Below are positions 29,563 through 38,928 of a stretch of DNA of 64,000 nt, piece after piece. The notes below the pieces were generated by a model. The model saw only the letters and a list, made by a program, of their open reading frames with translations. It did no database searches and was not told where the DNA came from. Every line of letters starts with the position of its first letter. The first letter of the stretch is position 1. Source of the stretch: Nothophaeocryptopus gaeumannii (Eukaryota; Ascomycota; Dothideomycetes; Mycosphaerellales; Mycosphaerellaceae); the NCBI GenBank assembly GCA_031771865.1, contig JASISA010000019.1, forward strand, positions 744,001 to 808,000, written 5' to 3'. Position numbers and translations under genes: made by a program.

Positions 29563-30573
29563 ATGGCATCAAAACGAGCAGCAGTGCCTGCGAAGCACCT
29601 ATTCGATGGCTTTCGGTCGTATGAACAGCCATCGCGATGCCTCGCGCGATCAATGGCTACCACGACGACCGAGACGACCTTCTCTGCGGATGCTACCCTC
29701 TCGCAAGCACATATCGACGCGAATCTATCCTCCGCACCTACAGAACCGATCCTAGAAGACAAAGTCTCTGTACCACCGCCGTCATCCTCAAAGCCTTCAA
29801 TAACACGACCGCAACCCTACCAACCGCCTCAAAACCCATTCACATCGAAAGCGCAATGCACCCTCTACGACTTTCCCTCGATGGAGCCTAAGTCTTTCAT
29901 CCAATACCCAGGCTCCCACCTCCTCGTCCCCCTACGAAAAGACATCCTACACAAAGCCGTCATCTTTGAAGGAGACGCAACCCGGCAAGGAACAGCCTCC
30001 ACAAAATGGCGCAGCGAAGTCCACGGCTCCAACAAGAAGATCCGGCCGCAGAAAGGGACAGGCGCAGCGCGTTTAGGAGACAAGAAGAATCCCATGTTGC
30101 GAGGAGGAGGTGTAGCGTTTGGACCTAAGCCAAGAGATTTCAGTACCGAGCTACCGCAGAAGATTTATGATCGTGCGTGGAGGATCGCGTTGAGTTATAG
30201 GTATAAGAAGGGAGAGTTGATTGTTGCGGATGGAGAGATTGATGTGCAGGGTGTGCATGAGCATAGTTTGGAGAGGTATGTAGGCGACATTCTGAAGTGG
30301 AATGGGTTTGGGAGGAAAGATGGTGGTAATATTTTCGTGACCCTCGAGAGGAGGGAAGGGTTGTTTGGGGCGCTGGAGATGGGAAAGATGTATAAGCAGG
30401 CTAAGGCGGTGGAGGTGGAATGGGTGGATTTGAAGAATCTGCTAGAGGGAGGGAGGGTAATTATTGAGAGGACGGCGCTGGAGCAGATCTTCGATCAGCA
30501 TGAGAGTGATTTGCCAGCCAGGCAGAGGCTGTATGCGCAGATGCGGGAGTTGTACGAGGTGGAGATAGAGTAA
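29563..30573 (+). CDS. mitochondrial ribosomal protein uL4m (YmL6), 336 aa
   Basis: Single exon. Basic N-terminal presequence (MASKRAAVPAKHLFDGFRSY) and a Pro/Ser-rich stretch to about residue 95 are followed by the uL4 domain: VPLRKDILHKAVIFEGDATR, GTASTKWRSEVHGSNKKIRP with QKGTGAARLGDKK (the rRNA-binding loop), and RGGGVAFGPKPRDFSTELPQ. The C-terminal half has the Rossmann-like core (GELIVADGEIDV and a DLKNLLEGGRVIIER block). It is a core protein of the mitochondrial large ribosomal subunit near the exit tunnel. An internal Met at residue 31 (MATTTTET) is unlikely to be the start because the presequence would be lost. Confidence 0.93.
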   Translation: MASKRAAVPAKHLFDGFRSYEQPSRCLARSMATTTTETTFSADATLSQAHIDANLSSAPTEPILEDKVSVPPPSSSKPSITRPQPYQPPQNPFTSKAQCTLYDFPSMEPKSFIQYPGSHLLVPLRKDILHKAVIFEGDATRQGTASTKWRSEVHGSNKKIRPQKGTGAARLGDKKNPMLRGGGVAFGPKPRDFSTELPQKIYDRAWRIALSYRYKKGELIVADGEIDVQGVHEHSLERYVGDILKWNGFGRKDGGNIFVTLERREGLFGALEMGKMYKQAKAVEVEWVDLKNLLEGGRVIIERTALEQIFDQHESDLPARQRLYAQMRELYEVEIE

Positions 30574-31001
30574 TGAAAGGCCTTCAGGGCAGTGAACATT
30601 CATGTATCATTTGTATAACATACCCTTCGCATCTGCAGGTCCTCGTCGACCCGCTCCGTCCTCACCAACCGACCAGTAACACCGCGAACACCTTCGTATC
30701 CGACCATGTCGAACCAGTGAATGCCAACGCTCGAGGCTCAGCACTCGATAGGTAACGGCTCTACGCTCACATTGGAACCAGATTCATTCGTTTCTGATTC
30801 TACTCGACCTTTGGGTGCCGAATGCCAGCAGAGAGGCACCGCTGCTGGCGCACTCATTGAGAAGCTCGAAAGCACAGCGAGACCTCTCTGGCTAAAAAGG
30901 ACTTTCAGAGCCCCAGAGATGAGGCTCACTCTCTTCTCCAAAGCCTCGAATACTTCAAACGCCCCTTGCTTAACAACTGCACACTTTCCCCTCCCATCAA
31001 T
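30574..31001. other. intergenic, convergent 3' ends
   Basis: A 428-base gap between convergent genes (uL4m and the 2EXR-like gene). Short open frames on both strands match nothing known. Confidence 0.4.
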
Positions 31002-31493
31002 TCAATCATCACATCCCACAGGTAAGCTCCACTGCCATCTCCTCATCCCTCCATCTCCCGTCCTAATCGTCAAAATCCCCGTCTGAACATTTCCCTGCCA
31101 GTCAAAGAACACTCTCTGACAATACCTCCTCGCGCTCCCCAAACTCCAGAAATCGACTAGATCGGTAATGCCACTGTGTTGAAAGATCCACTGCTTGGCG
31201 CGTCTGTCATTGACAATGTGCCAGGAGTTTCCAGTATATGCTTCGAGACTGATCCCAGGATGAGAGAATAGGATGTCGCCGTACTCGTTCTGGAACTGTC
31301 GGCAGACTCGGAGAGTTTTGGGGGAGAGAGCTTGGGTGTTTAGTCTGAGGTTCTCGTCTGTGAGGGATGAGACGTCATTGAGGGCGATTTGTTCGTAGAT
31401 CTTGATGCGGAGTTCTGCTGGCAGAGAAAGGAAGAGACTGGTCTTTGGAGTGTTCATCTTGGCAATTTCGATGCCCCTTGAGACTGTGATCAT
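31002..31493 (-). CDS. small 2EXR/F-box-like protein, unknown function
   Basis: A 163-residue frame; the more likely start is the second Met at 31457 (MNTPKTSLFLSLPAEL), which places SLFLSLPAELRIKIYEQIA at the N-terminus as in other fungal 2EXR proteins. The block TLRVCRQFQNEYGDILFS is the family's second motif, equal in place to LLQVCKQIRAEASPIYY of the protein at 10936-11595. The C-terminal WHIVNDRRAKQWIFQHSGI and GNVQTGILTIRTGDG are not family features I know. It is a member of an expanded fungal family with no assigned function; no introns are seen. Confidence 0.65.
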   Translation of the reverse strand: MITVSRGIEIAKMNTPKTSLFLSLPAELRIKIYEQIALNDVSSLTDENLRLNTQALSPKTLRVCRQFQNEYGDILFSHPGISLEAYTGNSWHIVNDRRAKQWIFQHSGITDLVDFWSLGSARRYCQRVFFDWQGNVQTGILTIRTGDGGMRRWQWSLPVGCDD

Positions 31494-32078
31494 TGAGAGC
31501 TTGTTGAAGAGCGCACAGTGTCTCTTATTCGAAGAGGAGGTGACGATATCGCATCCTCGTCGCGTGACGATGTCGGAATGGAGGTAGCTGACTAAGGACT
31601 CCGGACCGTGCCATGCTCGCGACAGGGGTCAGGGGTCAAGGCAATCCTTCCAGCGGTGGACTTCTTGCCTCACACGCTTTCATCAATACTCGATATCAAC
31701 ATTGCTCATCATTCCTCAGCAGACACCTTGATTCTCTGCTGAACGGCCCAGGCTGTCACCTGTAGAAAGAGGAGGGTCGTGCTACCTGCGATCAAATGCC
31801 CTGCAGACCGCGCCGCTGGGGCCAGTGGAGGAGGCGCTTAGCCATTGCCTCTCAATTCCCCAAAACTTCTGTACCCTTCCTCTGAGACCGGCGTCTCGCC
31901 CACCACAGCCCATGCTCGGTATCCAGTAAGTGGCACAGCATGTCTATACCTTGAGGCTTCTGCCCACGCGGCACCCGTCTTTCGAAACATTTTCTGTGTA
32001 AGGGCTCTTACATTCGCTTCAACCGGTTTGGGCGTATTATTTCTGGAATTCCCTGATCTGTATCTCTCTTGGTTTCAT
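31494..32078. other. divergent intergenic region
   Basis: This spacer separates the minus-strand 2EXR-like gene and the plus-strand DUF3176 gene. The DUF3176 reading frame is open back to 31845, but that 78-codon extension lacks similarity and I treat it as leader. Confidence 0.4.
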
Positions 32079-33893
32079 ATGGCTCGATTTGGGAAGAAGG
32101 CACCCAGAGTACAAGAGAAGGAATTGCCGAAGTTGCCTAAAGCTGAAGAGAGAACATTTGGCGAGATCATTAGGAGAATCAGCCTCAATCTTTGGCTCTG
32201 GGAATTGCTTGGACTGCTCACGAGCGCAACGTGTATTGGCGCGATACTGATTGTTCTGGGACATTACAATGGGCAACCGGTGCCGGAATGGGACTATGGC
32301 ATCACGGTCAACGGTGTGGTCTCTGTACTCGCCGTTGTCGCCAAAGCTTCCCTGATCCTGCCTATTGCCGAAGCCATTGGGCAGTTGAAATGGTCTTGGT
32401 ACTGGGAGCAACAACATCCAGTCATGGACTTCGAGCGATTTGATAGTGCGAGTCGTGGGCCCTGGGGCAGCTTGATGCTGCTATGCCGGCCGAAGACCTG
32501 GAACCTGGCGACCCTGGGAGCTCTGTTGACGATTGCTGCGATTGTAATCGAGCCTTCGTTGCAGCAGCTTCCGGCATATCCTCTTCGGAGTATCGCTACC
32601 GGGAACTCGAGTTCACCAAGAAGCGTCTTCTATGACGATGTCAACTCCATCGGGATTGAGTCTTCAGTGATGTTGGACTCTGGAGTCAAAAGCACCATCT
32701 TTTCAGGGGTCTTTGACGTGACTGATGATCCAGCCGAGGCCATCACTCCAGATTGCTCGACTGGCAACTGCACCTGGCCGGCGTTCACGTCGCTTGGAGT
32801 CTGCAGTGCGTGTCAAAATGTCACCAACCTTTTAACATTCTGGAACAGTAGCGGCCTTAGCTCGGGCCAAATCCTACCGAACGGTTTAGAGATGGAAAAG
32901 TACGAAGAATATGGCCGAGACGCATACACCTGGATCCTCAGCGGAGTCTGGGGCACGATGGTCTACAATAAAACATTCACCGATCAGAGCATCCTCGACT
33001 TGTCACTGATATATACCACGCCCTCGAATTCCAGTAACAGAACGGGTATAGGATACGAGTGTGTCCTGTTCCCTTGCGTCAAAACTTTCGAAGCAAGCAT
33101 GGAGAATGGCAGCTACGAAGAGAAAGTCACCGAGACCTGGCCACCGCCGAACACGACGCTACCCGGGAACGCCGACGTCCAGACCATGAACTACTGCATC
33201 GGGCACGGCAATGCCTCATTCTGTCCTGGCACCCAAAGCAGCACATGTTGTTCCTACACGCTCACAGGAAACCTCACACTCTCACCTCCAGGCGTGACCG
33301 AAACCTACCAAATCGCACTCCAGACGTACAACAACCTGCGTTACTGGTTAGGGATCGTAATGAGCTCGCATTTCTCCATACCCTCGGGTTCGTATCTGAC
33401 CCCTTCGACACTCTCTTCCGAATTGGTGATGAATGATGTCAGTCAGGCGTTTTACATCAACCTGCTGAATATCACCGACGATACTGTGATCCGAGGGGAT
33501 GACACGCCAATGAGAGGCCCGGAGAAGACCTTCGAGAGCATAGCGATCAAGATGACGAATCGGATGCGTACGGTCAGTAAGACAAGTGCCGTTGGAACGG
33601 CGTTCAGTTTGAAGACGACGGTGCATGTGCGGTGGTGGTGGGCCATCTTTCCACTATGTTTGCTGGTACTCACCATCGCCTTTCTGCTGCTGACCGTAAT
33701 AATGACGGTCAAGAAGCAAGTACCGATTTGGAAGAGTTCTAGCTTGGCCGCGTTGTTGCATGGTCTGGACGATGGGAGTTGTCAGTCTATGACGGCGCAT
33801 AGATTTGATCAGGTGGAGAGTAATGCGAAGGCGTTTGCGATGGGGATGAAACAGGATGGCCAGCGTTGGAAGCTGGTGAGAGAAGCTCGATGA
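32079..33893 (+). CDS. DUF3176 family membrane protein, 604 aa
   Basis: The start at MARFGKKAPRVQEKE is chosen because the family pattern begins soon after; the frame is open 78 codons further upstream. Near residue 45 LWLWELLGLLTSATCIGAIL starts the DUF3176 region: two membrane helices (about 45-70 and 85-110), the WSWYWEQQHPVMDFERFDSA motif, then RGPWGSLMLLCRP and a third helix (LATLGALLTIAAIVIEPSLQ). A large extracellular region follows with many N-glycosylation sequons and paired cysteines (CSTGNCTWPAF, CVLFPCVKTFE). The fourth helix is near the end (WWAIFPLCLLVLTIAFLLLT). The family is fungal-specific with no known role. It is likely at the plasma membrane. Confidence 0.85.
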   Translation: MARFGKKAPRVQEKELPKLPKAEERTFGEIIRRISLNLWLWELLGLLTSATCIGAILIVLGHYNGQPVPEWDYGITVNGVVSVLAVVAKASLILPIAEAIGQLKWSWYWEQQHPVMDFERFDSASRGPWGSLMLLCRPKTWNLATLGALLTIAAIVIEPSLQQLPAYPLRSIATGNSSSPRSVFYDDVNSIGIESSVMLDSGVKSTIFSGVFDVTDDPAEAITPDCSTGNCTWPAFTSLGVCSACQNVTNLLTFWNSSGLSSGQILPNGLEMEKYEEYGRDAYTWILSGVWGTMVYNKTFTDQSILDLSLIYTTPSNSSNRTGIGYECVLFPCVKTFEASMENGSYEEKVTETWPPPNTTLPGNADVQTMNYCIGHGNASFCPGTQSSTCCSYTLTGNLTLSPPGVTETYQIALQTYNNLRYWLGIVMSSHFSIPSGSYLTPSTLSSELVMNDVSQAFYINLLNITDDTVIRGDDTPMRGPEKTFESIAIKMTNRMRTVSKTSAVGTAFSLKTTVHVRWWWAIFPLCLLVLTIAFLLLTVIMTVKKQVPIWKSSSLAALLHGLDDGSCQSMTAHRFDQVESNAKAFAMGMKQDGQRWKLVREAR

Positions 33894-34271
33894 CCTGAGT
33901 GGGAAGACTTCGAAACTTGAAAGGTGAGCGTGATTGAAATGTACTTTGAGATAGACTTTTAGAAGCAATCGTTGCTAAATATCTAGCTAGGGCTACGTCC
34001 TGTAGCATCCGTCCGTTCCCATAACCGACCTTTGTCTGCTTTTGCAGACTCAAAATGCCGCCCAAACGCCATGCCATGCCGATCTTCCATCGGCTGGAGT
34101 CGCCAATCTGAGGCGCTCACTGGGTATAAGATATGCTGTATTTGCTCTCATGCCTTGCACGTGCTGGAAACGCTGCCGAGACTCAAAGGTCGCAAAATGT
34201 ATCAAGAAAGCGAAGATGGGCCTCAGCATCCAGCTGCCAAGGCCAGGAGGTCTGTGCTCCGAGCGCGCGGA
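33894..34271. other. intergenic, convergent 3' ends
   Basis: A 378-base gap between convergent genes (DUF3176 and GH55). No coding or structural feature recognised. Confidence 0.4.
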
Positions 34272-36671
34272 CTAGGATGCGCTGATGCCAGTGCGGTAGA
34301 AGGCGAGGGTGTCGCCATAGACGCCACGATTGTCTGACGCAAGCACGGGAGAGCCGACACGGTCGTCGATGATCATGTTGACGGCGGCCTTGGTGGTCAC
34401 TGCATACATGTCGACCGAGCTGTTCTGGATCCGGATCATGTACTCTTGGCAAGTCTGGTTCGGGACACAGGCCTGGTTGTAGTTGTTGAAGAAGCTGTAG
34501 AAACCAGTGGCATAGATGAGGACATTCTTGCTGTTGACGACTCGCAGGCCCCAGGCATCCCTGCAGGGTACGCTGCCACTGGAGCCACTGGGGCAGACCG
34601 TGAAGGTCGGGTCATCGTATGCCGAGTTGAACGTGAACGGCTGGGGAACCTCTGGATTCGGCTGGAAGTACGGAGTCTCGGCCTGCATCATAGCGCCAAA
34701 CACCGCACCGGCGCCGTCGATCTGTATGTTGTAGATGACAGAATGTTCACAGGGCACGGACCACATCCACACTGGGCCTTGTGACTGGATGAGGGCACCA
34801 CGAGCGCTGTAGACGGAGATCTGCGTCTGGTTATAAACGTCCAGATCGTGGTCGGCGACCCACATCCAGGTGTTCTCTAGCACGATACCACCGGACTTGG
34901 GTGTTGCGTGGAACAAGAGGAAGACACCCTTGCAAGCATCTGAGGGCTCTGTTGTGGGCCAGCCCAGACACTCCGTGTTTTGCGAGGTCAACTCGGTCCC
35001 GTAGGAGCCACCAATGCGAATATGAGCGTCCCACATGCCGCTATCTCCTTGTTGCGAGTCCAGATTCCACTCGATCATGATCGCTCCAGGTGCAGGGCCC
35101 TTCGTCTCGAAGATGAGATCAGAGATTTCGACAGCTCCGTCAGTCTGGCCGCTCTCTCCCACTTGGAACACGGGTGAAGGGTTGGAAGAATCACTGAATG
35201 CCTTGGAGGACCCGTCGGCTACAATGAGCGACCAAACCTCGCCAGTGATCTTAATCTTGGGTGGGACGATGATGGTCTTGGTGATTAGGTAAGCACCGTG
35301 GTCGAAGTAGGCGATGGCGTCTGTCGTATTGCCTGATTTGTAGAGGAAGGCTTGGACGGCATCACTGTCATCGGTCTCTCCGTCGCCTTTGCAGCCTGAG
35401 GCAATAGCCGAGATGAAATTGCTCACGGGAACGTTCTCATACTGTGGCTTACTGCGTCCATAGACGTTGCCGTTCTGCAAAAGTCGCGCATCCTTGTTGC
35501 GTGGAGCAATCGTCCCTGAGGTTCTGTTTGCTTTGGCAGTCTGATCGTAGCCATTGCCTTGTACCCAAGCGGTGATGTTCTGTCCAGCTGCAAGCACGGC
35601 GGTCTTCGTTTTGGAGGACCAGACAGAGGCCTGGGTAGTGCCTGTCATGTCAACATTGTCGAGGACAAGAGTGTTGCCAGAAACGGGGACGTTGTCCTCC
35701 AGCGAAAACGATGTGTTGACACCATAGACCGTATTGAGGATCTTGCTGTCCGACAGAATAACGGAACCGGTGGACTCGTTCTGTGGAGAAGCGGCAAGAT
35801 CCAGTGCGACATTACTGCCATCGACAGTCACGTTCGAGAAGACCCAACCCCAGTCCCAGTTCAAGTACATCGCCGTCGAGCAGTCCTTAAAGTAGAGGTT
35901 TCGAGCTGTGAACTGTTGAGAGCCGAGGAATGCACCGATTTTGCCACCCTCGAAGGAGATGTCGCTCATAAAACCGCCACTGCCGTTGTCCATGAAGATA
36001 CCTTGTTGATTACCACCCTTCGTCATCTTAAAGTCGATGTTCTGAAGAGAAGTGGCTTGGGCCACCTGCCAATGCATACCTGCTGCCGTGTCGCATGGAG
36101 TGAGATCCAGAACGAAGTTGCGCACTTGGCGGAAAAAATTGTTCTGGTTGATGAAGTAGGACGTTCCGTTGTTCATGTACGGGTCTGAGTCGAGGACAGC
36201 CATGCCAGAAAACTGTGGATCTGCCAGAATCGTGGGACGATTCAGAGCATCACCCACCAATTGCGTGTAATAGGACATTAAAATGGGCCGGCTGACCTTG
36301 TAAATTCCAGGTGGGAAGTAGACAATGGCGGGCTCGATAGTAGAAGACTGACAGAGATCAGGTACACCGCCGCATCGGTTGGTGGCATTATTGACCTGAT
36401 CTTTCAGACCCGCAGAGCTGATGGCGAGGTTGATAGCGTCGGTAGCATCAGCTTTGCCGGTGTTGTCGGCGCCGAACTCCACGACATTGCGGAAAATCTG
36501 ATAGTTGGTGTTGTTCTGTCCCCAAACTTGATTCTTTCGCTCAATGTTGGCCAGCCAGTATGAAGTAGCGGCTGTACTGGCGGGTGCCGCAGCTGATGTA
36601 GTTGCTTGAGGAGCAGGTGCTGCAATACATAGCGAGGTGCTCAGCGCCGCAACGAGCAGTTTGGAAAACAT
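34272..36671 (-). CDS. secreted GH55 exo-beta-1,3-glucanase, 799 aa
   Basis: The start MFSKLLVAALSTSLCIAAP is chosen over the ATG 26 codons upstream because it gives a clean signal peptide. An Ala/Thr/Ser-rich linker follows, then SYWLANIERKNQVWGQN and YQIFRNVVEFGADNTGKADA, the start of the first of two pectate-lyase-3-like beta-helix domains. The second helix starts near 440 (PVSNFISAIASGCKGDGETD). Further GH55 segments: IEPAIVYFPPGIYKVSRPI, FDHGAYLITKTIIVPPKIKI, GMWDAHIRIGGSYGTELTSQ and WMWVADHDLDVYNQTQISVY. GH55 enzymes release glucose from beta-1,3-glucan chain ends outside the cell, in wall turnover or feeding on other fungi or plants. No introns are seen. Confidence 0.93.
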   Translation of the reverse strand: MFSKLLVAALSTSLCIAAPAPQATTSAAAPASTAATSYWLANIERKNQVWGQNNTNYQIFRNVVEFGADNTGKADATDAINLAISSAGLKDQVNNATNRCGGVPDLCQSSTIEPAIVYFPPGIYKVSRPILMSYYTQLVGDALNRPTILADPQFSGMAVLDSDPYMNNGTSYFINQNNFFRQVRNFVLDLTPCDTAAGMHWQVAQATSLQNIDFKMTKGGNQQGIFMDNGSGGFMSDISFEGGKIGAFLGSQQFTARNLYFKDCSTAMYLNWDWGWVFSNVTVDGSNVALDLAASPQNESTGSVILSDSKILNTVYGVNTSFSLEDNVPVSGNTLVLDNVDMTGTTQASVWSSKTKTAVLAAGQNITAWVQGNGYDQTAKANRTSGTIAPRNKDARLLQNGNVYGRSKPQYENVPVSNFISAIASGCKGDGETDDSDAVQAFLYKSGNTTDAIAYFDHGAYLITKTIIVPPKIKITGEVWSLIVADGSSKAFSDSSNPSPVFQVGESGQTDGAVEISDLIFETKGPAPGAIMIEWNLDSQQGDSGMWDAHIRIGGSYGTELTSQNTECLGWPTTEPSDACKGVFLLFHATPKSGGIVLENTWMWVADHDLDVYNQTQISVYSARGALIQSQGPVWMWSVPCEHSVIYNIQIDGAGAVFGAMMQAETPYFQPNPEVPQPFTFNSAYDDPTFTVCPSGSSGSVPCRDAWGLRVVNSKNVLIYATGFYSFFNNYNQACVPNQTCQEYMIRIQNSSVDMYAVTTKAAVNMIIDDRVGSPVLASDNRGVYGDTLAFYRTGISAS

Positions 36672-38928
36672 CCCGAAAGCTGGAGCAGTGCTGTATCTCG
36701 AGGCTCTCTCCAGTGCGTTGAATGGTCTAAGTAGTCGGAGGTCGCACAACTGGGATGGTGCGTAGTCCGAGTCGAGAAAATCGAGAAGCTGTTTCTGTGC
36801 TGTCTGAGCTTGTTGTTTCAGTGACCGGCACTGAGATTCGCAGTAGTGAGTGTGTGATCTCTTGGATGGTATGTCTCCAAATGTGTCTGAAGTTCGTGTG
36901 TGCAGTGCAGAAGTCCGAGAGTGTTTAGAAAAGAGAGTCCGAAAAGAGGCTGGTTAAGTGTGTGCAGCAACGCGTTCTAGCAGCAGTGAAGCAAAAGAAT
37001 GACGTCCGACGCGCACAATAGTGTTGTTCACTGTTGTTGGCTGGACAATGAGAAAAGCAATAAGAAAAGGCCTCACAACAGTGAAGGCGAGGAAAGTGAA
37101 GGTGGCGCTGCCGGAAAAGAACAGAAGGTGAACGACAGTGAAGGATGTTGGCAGCAATGGGTCTTTTGAAGAGAAGCTCATAGGAGAAGCAGAGCAGGTA
37201 AGGCAGGCAAACGCACCTTCCGACTTTAGCGCTATGCGCGTTTCATTCGACGTCGTCCAGTCAATTCCTCGAGAGCCACAGTTTCAAATCTTCGTTCGTC
37301 AGCCCGCAGGTGCGGCAGCAAGTCGTCTGGATTGAACATTCTCCTTCCAAGGCCTACACGCTGCTGCTGTTTATATCTCCATCGTTTTGCCCGTCTGCCA
37401 TCGTGACAGAGCACCCTATACTAGAGGTACTCGTACACACCACATCCATTCTTTGTCTCAGCAGTCATTCTTCTCAGCCTCATGGACCACCATTACATCT
37501 ACAGAGTGGGCCTTCCTGGCCTCCATACCGCATTCGCGGAAGGGAGGCTCAAGAATGCACGACTCGGGCATGGCTGGCTTCATGCTCAAGCCCGCCTTGT
37601 GACATGCCAGCACTCGCGGCCAGCTAACGAAGCCAGGCATGCTCCAGCAGACGACCCAAAGACTCGTGGCATATGCAGCGTGCATAGGAGGGAGGAGGGG
37701 GAGGAGGAGGGGGAGGAGGTGTCATTACTCTGCTCCACGTAAGGTTCGGGAGCGGCTGACGCAGAAGCAGGGCCCACCCAGCCGTTCCGACGCACTGATT
37801 GGCTGGCAGGTGCGCCTCTCCGTCTCGTCCGTCGAGGAATTTTGTATGATGTTCCTCCCGCAGCACGGCGAGACAAACCGTCACTGGCCAGAGTCACAAA
37901 CGCCTTCATCTTCTGCATTTGCCTACCGCAATCGAGACTTCATCTCCGTTCGCAATCGGCTACCACTGCCGCGGCCTTTGCTTTCTCAGGAGAGAAGGAA
38001 GCAGATCCGACCGCCACTGTTTCGCGTGGCCGGCGCGCCTGTGTCACAGTGCACGGGAGCACGGTACCTCACAGAAGCTGCCGTTGCAGACTGCTCACGC
38101 CGTTCAACCACGAGGTTTCGAGAAGAAAGGCAGGATAGCGCAACGGCCGACAGACTGCACCAAAGATTTGTTGATGGTGCTCCCAGCGACAACCAGAAAC
38201 TGTTGACCCAAAGAACGGATCGTCGCGCCATCTGGAAAGATCCACCATCAGTGACAGTACCGCCAGAATCTACAAAGCCATCGATTTGATACGTGGCGCA
38301 TGATCAGAGCTTCAGGAGCACAAACGGGTACGTACTAGCTCTTCATGAGCGTGCCTGCTGTGCTTGCTGAAGGGCCAAGTTCCCTTCTCCACTTGCCGGT
38401 GCTACTTGAGTGATTTGGAACGGACGCTGGCAGGAGCGCCCTGAGTGGTGCGACAGAGATGAGCGCACTTCCTCACTCTGCGACGGGGACTGTCCGTCAA
38501 CACCATAAAAACTGGGTCCAAGGAGGCGCTGTTTGCCAAAGGGTCGTAAGTCTACTTGTATAGGTACTTTGATGTATCAACAGGGTCAGCGACCATGTCC
38601 ACCTGGACTGAAGCGACAGTCCTCTCTGTGCATGCGGCCAACAGCATATGACGGCCTCACAAGTCTACAGCCATCGGCTCGTGACCGCGACTCTCACAAT
38701 TAGCTCATTCACATGTACAGAGTTGGAAACCATCAATTTTCATTGCGAATGGGCTGAACGAGACAGCGCCATTTATTCTCCTGGCCTTTAGCATCAGACC
38801 TGCTCCTGCTCCATTGGACAGTTTATGGTTCGAATGCTCCACGCAAATCGTTGAATTGACGCGGCGAAAGACTTACCGAAATCTGCTCCGAATCATTTTC
38901 TTTTCAATGGGATCCGAATTCGCTGATG
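36672..38928. other. long gene-poor spacer upstream of GH55
   Basis: These 2.3 kb should contain the GH55 promoter. The part near 36940-37140 is purine-rich (many GTGAAGG and AAAAG runs), and a GGA microsatellite lies at 37687-37719. The plus-strand frame 37639-38289 (216 codons) runs across the microsatellite and matches nothing known, so it is not called. Confidence 0.5.
37687..37719. repeat. GGA/GGGA microsatellite
   Basis: A 33-base tract made only of G and A, mostly GGAGGAGGG units, about 1 kb upstream of the GH55 start. Confidence 0.85.

Noticed and set aside
31845..32078. 78-codon N-terminal extension of the DUF3176 protein
   Set aside because: Open frame only; family similarity starts after the Met at 32079 and the extension would add an atypical start.
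37639..38289. 216-codon plus-strand frame
   Set aside because: It crosses the GGA microsatellite, has biased composition, and overlaps frames in other phases with no family match.
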